Shown piece after piece: positions 62,274-64,000 of a stretch of DNA of 64,000 bases. Origin of the DNA: Roseovarius sp. Pro17 (GTDB lineage: Bacteria; Pseudomonadota; Alphaproteobacteria; Rhodobacterales; Rhodobacteraceae); the NCBI RefSeq assembly GCF_035599575.1, contig NZ_CP141179.1, positions 3,100,001-3,164,000 of the forward strand, written 5' to 3'. The notes beneath the pieces were generated by a model that worked only from the letters and a program-made list of their open reading frames with translations, searched no databases and was not told the origin of the DNA. Within the stretch, counting starts at the first letter, position 1; every line of letters starts with the position of its first letter. A program made the position numbers and the translations under genes.

Positions 62274-63821
62274 TCAATCAGCTGGATCGGGGACCATCTC
62301 CAACATTGGCCTGTCGGGGCTGCCGCCCATACTGTGAACCATGCTCCGACCGTCCTGTGTTCGGCCTTGAGTATCCATCTCTAGGATTTCGCCAGAGGTC
62401 ATCTCCCGGCGCCAACCGGCAAGTGTTCCGCCAGCATCATAGTGCATGATATCGGACCATGGAGCTGACCAATGAAGTGTTGGATCGTAGTCCGCGCCTC
62501 GATTAATCGCATCATAGTCGACGAAAAGAAGCCGCGCCTCTTCGCCTGCTTGCTTGGAATACCGTCTGATCTGATGGACCGGGAAACTGACCGACAGAAT
62601 GGCTGGCGCGCTGAACTGTGCCCCGTTCCATGCGATCACGCCAATATCCACCCGCGCGCTCGTACGCGGATCTCGGGGGGCAATAGGGCGCGTGTCGTGC
62701 CAGTCTATCCGGATGCGCGCCGTTCGCCCAGCCGGATCCAGCGGCGATATGGCAATTTTTGACGGGTCGCCGCGCAGCAGAACCCAGTGAAACGTCAGAT
62801 CGCGGTCGGTCGGATTGCGGGTTGGATCAGTCGATAAGACTATCTCACGTGTATGCTCTAAGCTACGCCAGACGCGGGCTACGGCACTGGGCGTCGTAAA
62901 AAGCTCTTCCGGCAGCCCTGCCAATCCGGCGGCTTGGGCAAAATCCTCTTTCAGGACGCGAATCTGCACCATGGGTGGGATGTCGGCGGGCAGCAGCGCC
63001 GCCGCGCGCGAAACCATCCGTTCCGGCAAAAGGTCTTCGGCATCAAAAACGGTCGGATGCGCCTTGCCAGACAAATAGGAATCGCGCCCATATATACCCT
63101 TTTGGCTGTATCTGAGGATCATCTGCAATACCGGCGCGACAAGCTTGCGCTCTTCCAGAATTGTGCGCGTCTTGGGCGGGAACGCGGCAAGCGCCATCAG
63201 AAGGGCACGCAAAAAGGGCTGATCGGAACCGGACGATCCTTGGGTGATTGTCATATACGGCCAGTTGGCGGGAAAAATATCCTTCTCATCATGATCGCGG
63301 TGCTCGGGATAAACATAGAGGTGATTGTTGCTATAGGTCCGAAAGGCGCGCGCAGGCCCCGCCTTGGTCGTCATAGCCAACCGAGGCAAACTGCGCGGCA
63401 CTTCTCCCTTTGTGATCGCCAGTGAGGCATTTCCCACAGTGATCATCGGAAACAAAATGGCGCCCCCCAACCCATGATCCAAATCGGCCTTTTGCAGTTC
63501 CGGGTCATAGGTAAGCGTGGCAAGCGTAGGGAAAAGACCGGAGGGTAGCTGCGAATGCCCTCGATCCCTGTTCTCGTAGAGGACGCCGTCCAACCCTGAA
63601 ATGCGCCCCTGTAGTTCCAGACGCCGCAACATCCCCGCTGCGGGACCGATGGCGCCCGGGCCTAAAAGGGGCTGACTGGAATTAGGAGCAGGGAGTTGAA
63701 TGGTCGGGGCGATCCAACCCATCGCTCCAAGGCTAAAAAGATCCGCGGCGCGCAATCTGACTTCGTCAGCCCCGGCCGAGACCCCGATCGTGAGCAAGAG
63801 ACAGGCAAGAAGGCAGCGCAT
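62274..63821 (-). CDS. Secreted protein of unknown family
   Basis: This encodes 515 residues with a signal peptide (RCLLACLLLTIGVSAGADEV). The mature part has no repeated domain that I recognise. Notable stretches are FRTYSNNHLYVYPEHRDHDE, FPANWPYMTITQGSSGSDQP and VDIGVIAWNGAQFSAPAILS, and it is rich in aromatic and charged residues. It may be periplasmic or on the surface and work with the adjacent EPS genes, but that is by position only. It converges with the CpsD-like gene at 64 bases. Confidence 0.75.
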   Translation of the reverse strand: MRCLLACLLLTIGVSAGADEVRLRAADLFSLGAMGWIAPTIQLPAPNSSQPLLGPGAIGPAAGMLRRLELQGRISGLDGVLYENRDRGHSQLPSGLFPTLATLTYDPELQKADLDHGLGGAILFPMITVGNASLAITKGEVPRSLPRLAMTTKAGPARAFRTYSNNHLYVYPEHRDHDEKDIFPANWPYMTITQGSSGSDQPFLRALLMALAAFPPKTRTILEERKLVAPVLQMILRYSQKGIYGRDSYLSGKAHPTVFDAEDLLPERMVSRAAALLPADIPPMVQIRVLKEDFAQAAGLAGLPEELFTTPSAVARVWRSLEHTREIVLSTDPTRNPTDRDLTFHWVLLRGDPSKIAISPLDPAGRTARIRIDWHDTRPIAPRDPRTSARVDIGVIAWNGAQFSAPAILSVSFPVHQIRRYSKQAGEEARLLFVDYDAINRGADYDPTLHWSAPWSDIMHYDAGGTLAGWRREMTSGEILEMDTQGRTQDGRSMVHSMGGSPDRPMLEMVPDPAD

Positions 63822-63874
63822 GCGATGAGTATGCCAGTAAAAACGGATCAGGCCAGATCCCGGCGCGATGGGCC

Positions 63875-64000
63875 TTAAGATTTAAAAACGAACAGATCTT
63901 CGTTAATGATATCGATCCATCCACTGGGTTGCTCACTGGATTCTTTTGCCAGCTCTTTGTGCGCCAACTCGCATGTTTCCTCACGTAAAGGGCGCGAATT
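63875..64000 (-). CDS. C-terminal end of a gene entering from the right edge (unidentified)
   Basis: The last 41 codons of a minus-strand frame end at a TAA (63875-63877). The residues include RPLREETCELAHKELAKESS and PSGWIDIINEDLFVFKS. It is a clean open frame to the window edge. Nothing identifies the family. A different frame nearby is less coding-like. Confidence 0.5.
   Translation of the reverse strand, partial: NSRPLREETCELAHKELAKESSEQPSGWIDIINEDLFVFKS

Noticed and set aside
63766..63984. 72-codon minus-strand frame at the right edge (starts MRKHASWRTK)
   Set aside because: It overlaps the secreted-protein gene start; the alternative frame ending at 63875 looks more like the end of a real gene.

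Overview
The window is high-GC chromosomal DNA from an alphaproteobacterium, most probably a marine Rhodobacteraceae (Roseobacter group) species. Support comes from the small aa3-type cytochrome oxidase subunit IV, a CenR-like regulator, a taurine-pyruvate-type aminotransferase, a VPLPA-CTERM exosortase system, and short intergenic repeats of the kind common in that family. No species name can be read from the sequence.

The left part (1 to about 30.7 kb) is largely housekeeping. In order it holds: a MoxR / DUF58 / BatA-DUF4159 / membrane-protein operon (minus strand); DUF1285, a hydroxypyruvate-isomerase-like protein and a class III aminotransferase (plus); a lipoprotein, the tiny oxidase subunit, a DUF6173-like protein and an MBL-fold hydrolase; Sua5/TsaC; Trm112-like, LON-domain and thioredoxin-TPR proteins; exonuclease III; an OmpR-type regulator; RibA; a GATase overlapping polA; an orphan ABC ATPase; an ABM-domain protein next to a broken VOC gene; a HIT protein; a GT14/DUF5928 glycosyltransferase; a sulfotransferase; tRNA-Pro(CGG); leuB; GNAT; OmpA lipoprotein; an Ada-like protein; nth; and a PfkB kinase.

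The right part (31 to 63.8 kb) is a large cell-surface polysaccharide locus. It contains a polysaccharide deacetylase and two glycosyltransferases; a 1355-residue PA14-repeat-PA14-repeat-G8-beta-helix protein; a GT2-GtrA fusion; a GT39-like membrane protein; a Wzy/ligase-like protein; an SGNH-like secreted protein; a Wzx-like flippase; a further glycosyltransferase; an exosortase-EpsI fusion (XrtD type); and its likely VPLPA-CTERM substrate. A 2.4 kb graveyard of decayed IS3 and IS30 elements follows. Then come a predicted outer-membrane barrel, a Wza-like export protein, a TPR lipoprotein and an initiating sugar transferase (minus strand). Divergent from these are an ExeA-like ATPase, a chain-length determinant and a CpsD-like ATPase. 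A secreted protein of unknown family closes the locus.

Taken together the locus encodes lipid-linked repeat-unit synthesis (sugar transferase plus glycosyltransferases), flipping and polymerisation (Wzx/Wzy), length control and export (Wzz, CpsD, Wza, barrel, TPR protein) and exosortase processing of a surface protein. The most unusual single item is the PA14/G8 protein, which carries a recent internal DNA duplication and 48-bp coding repeats. Starts were chosen from Shine-Dalgarno spacing and neighbour overlap. Family names come from motif recognition, without database searches.
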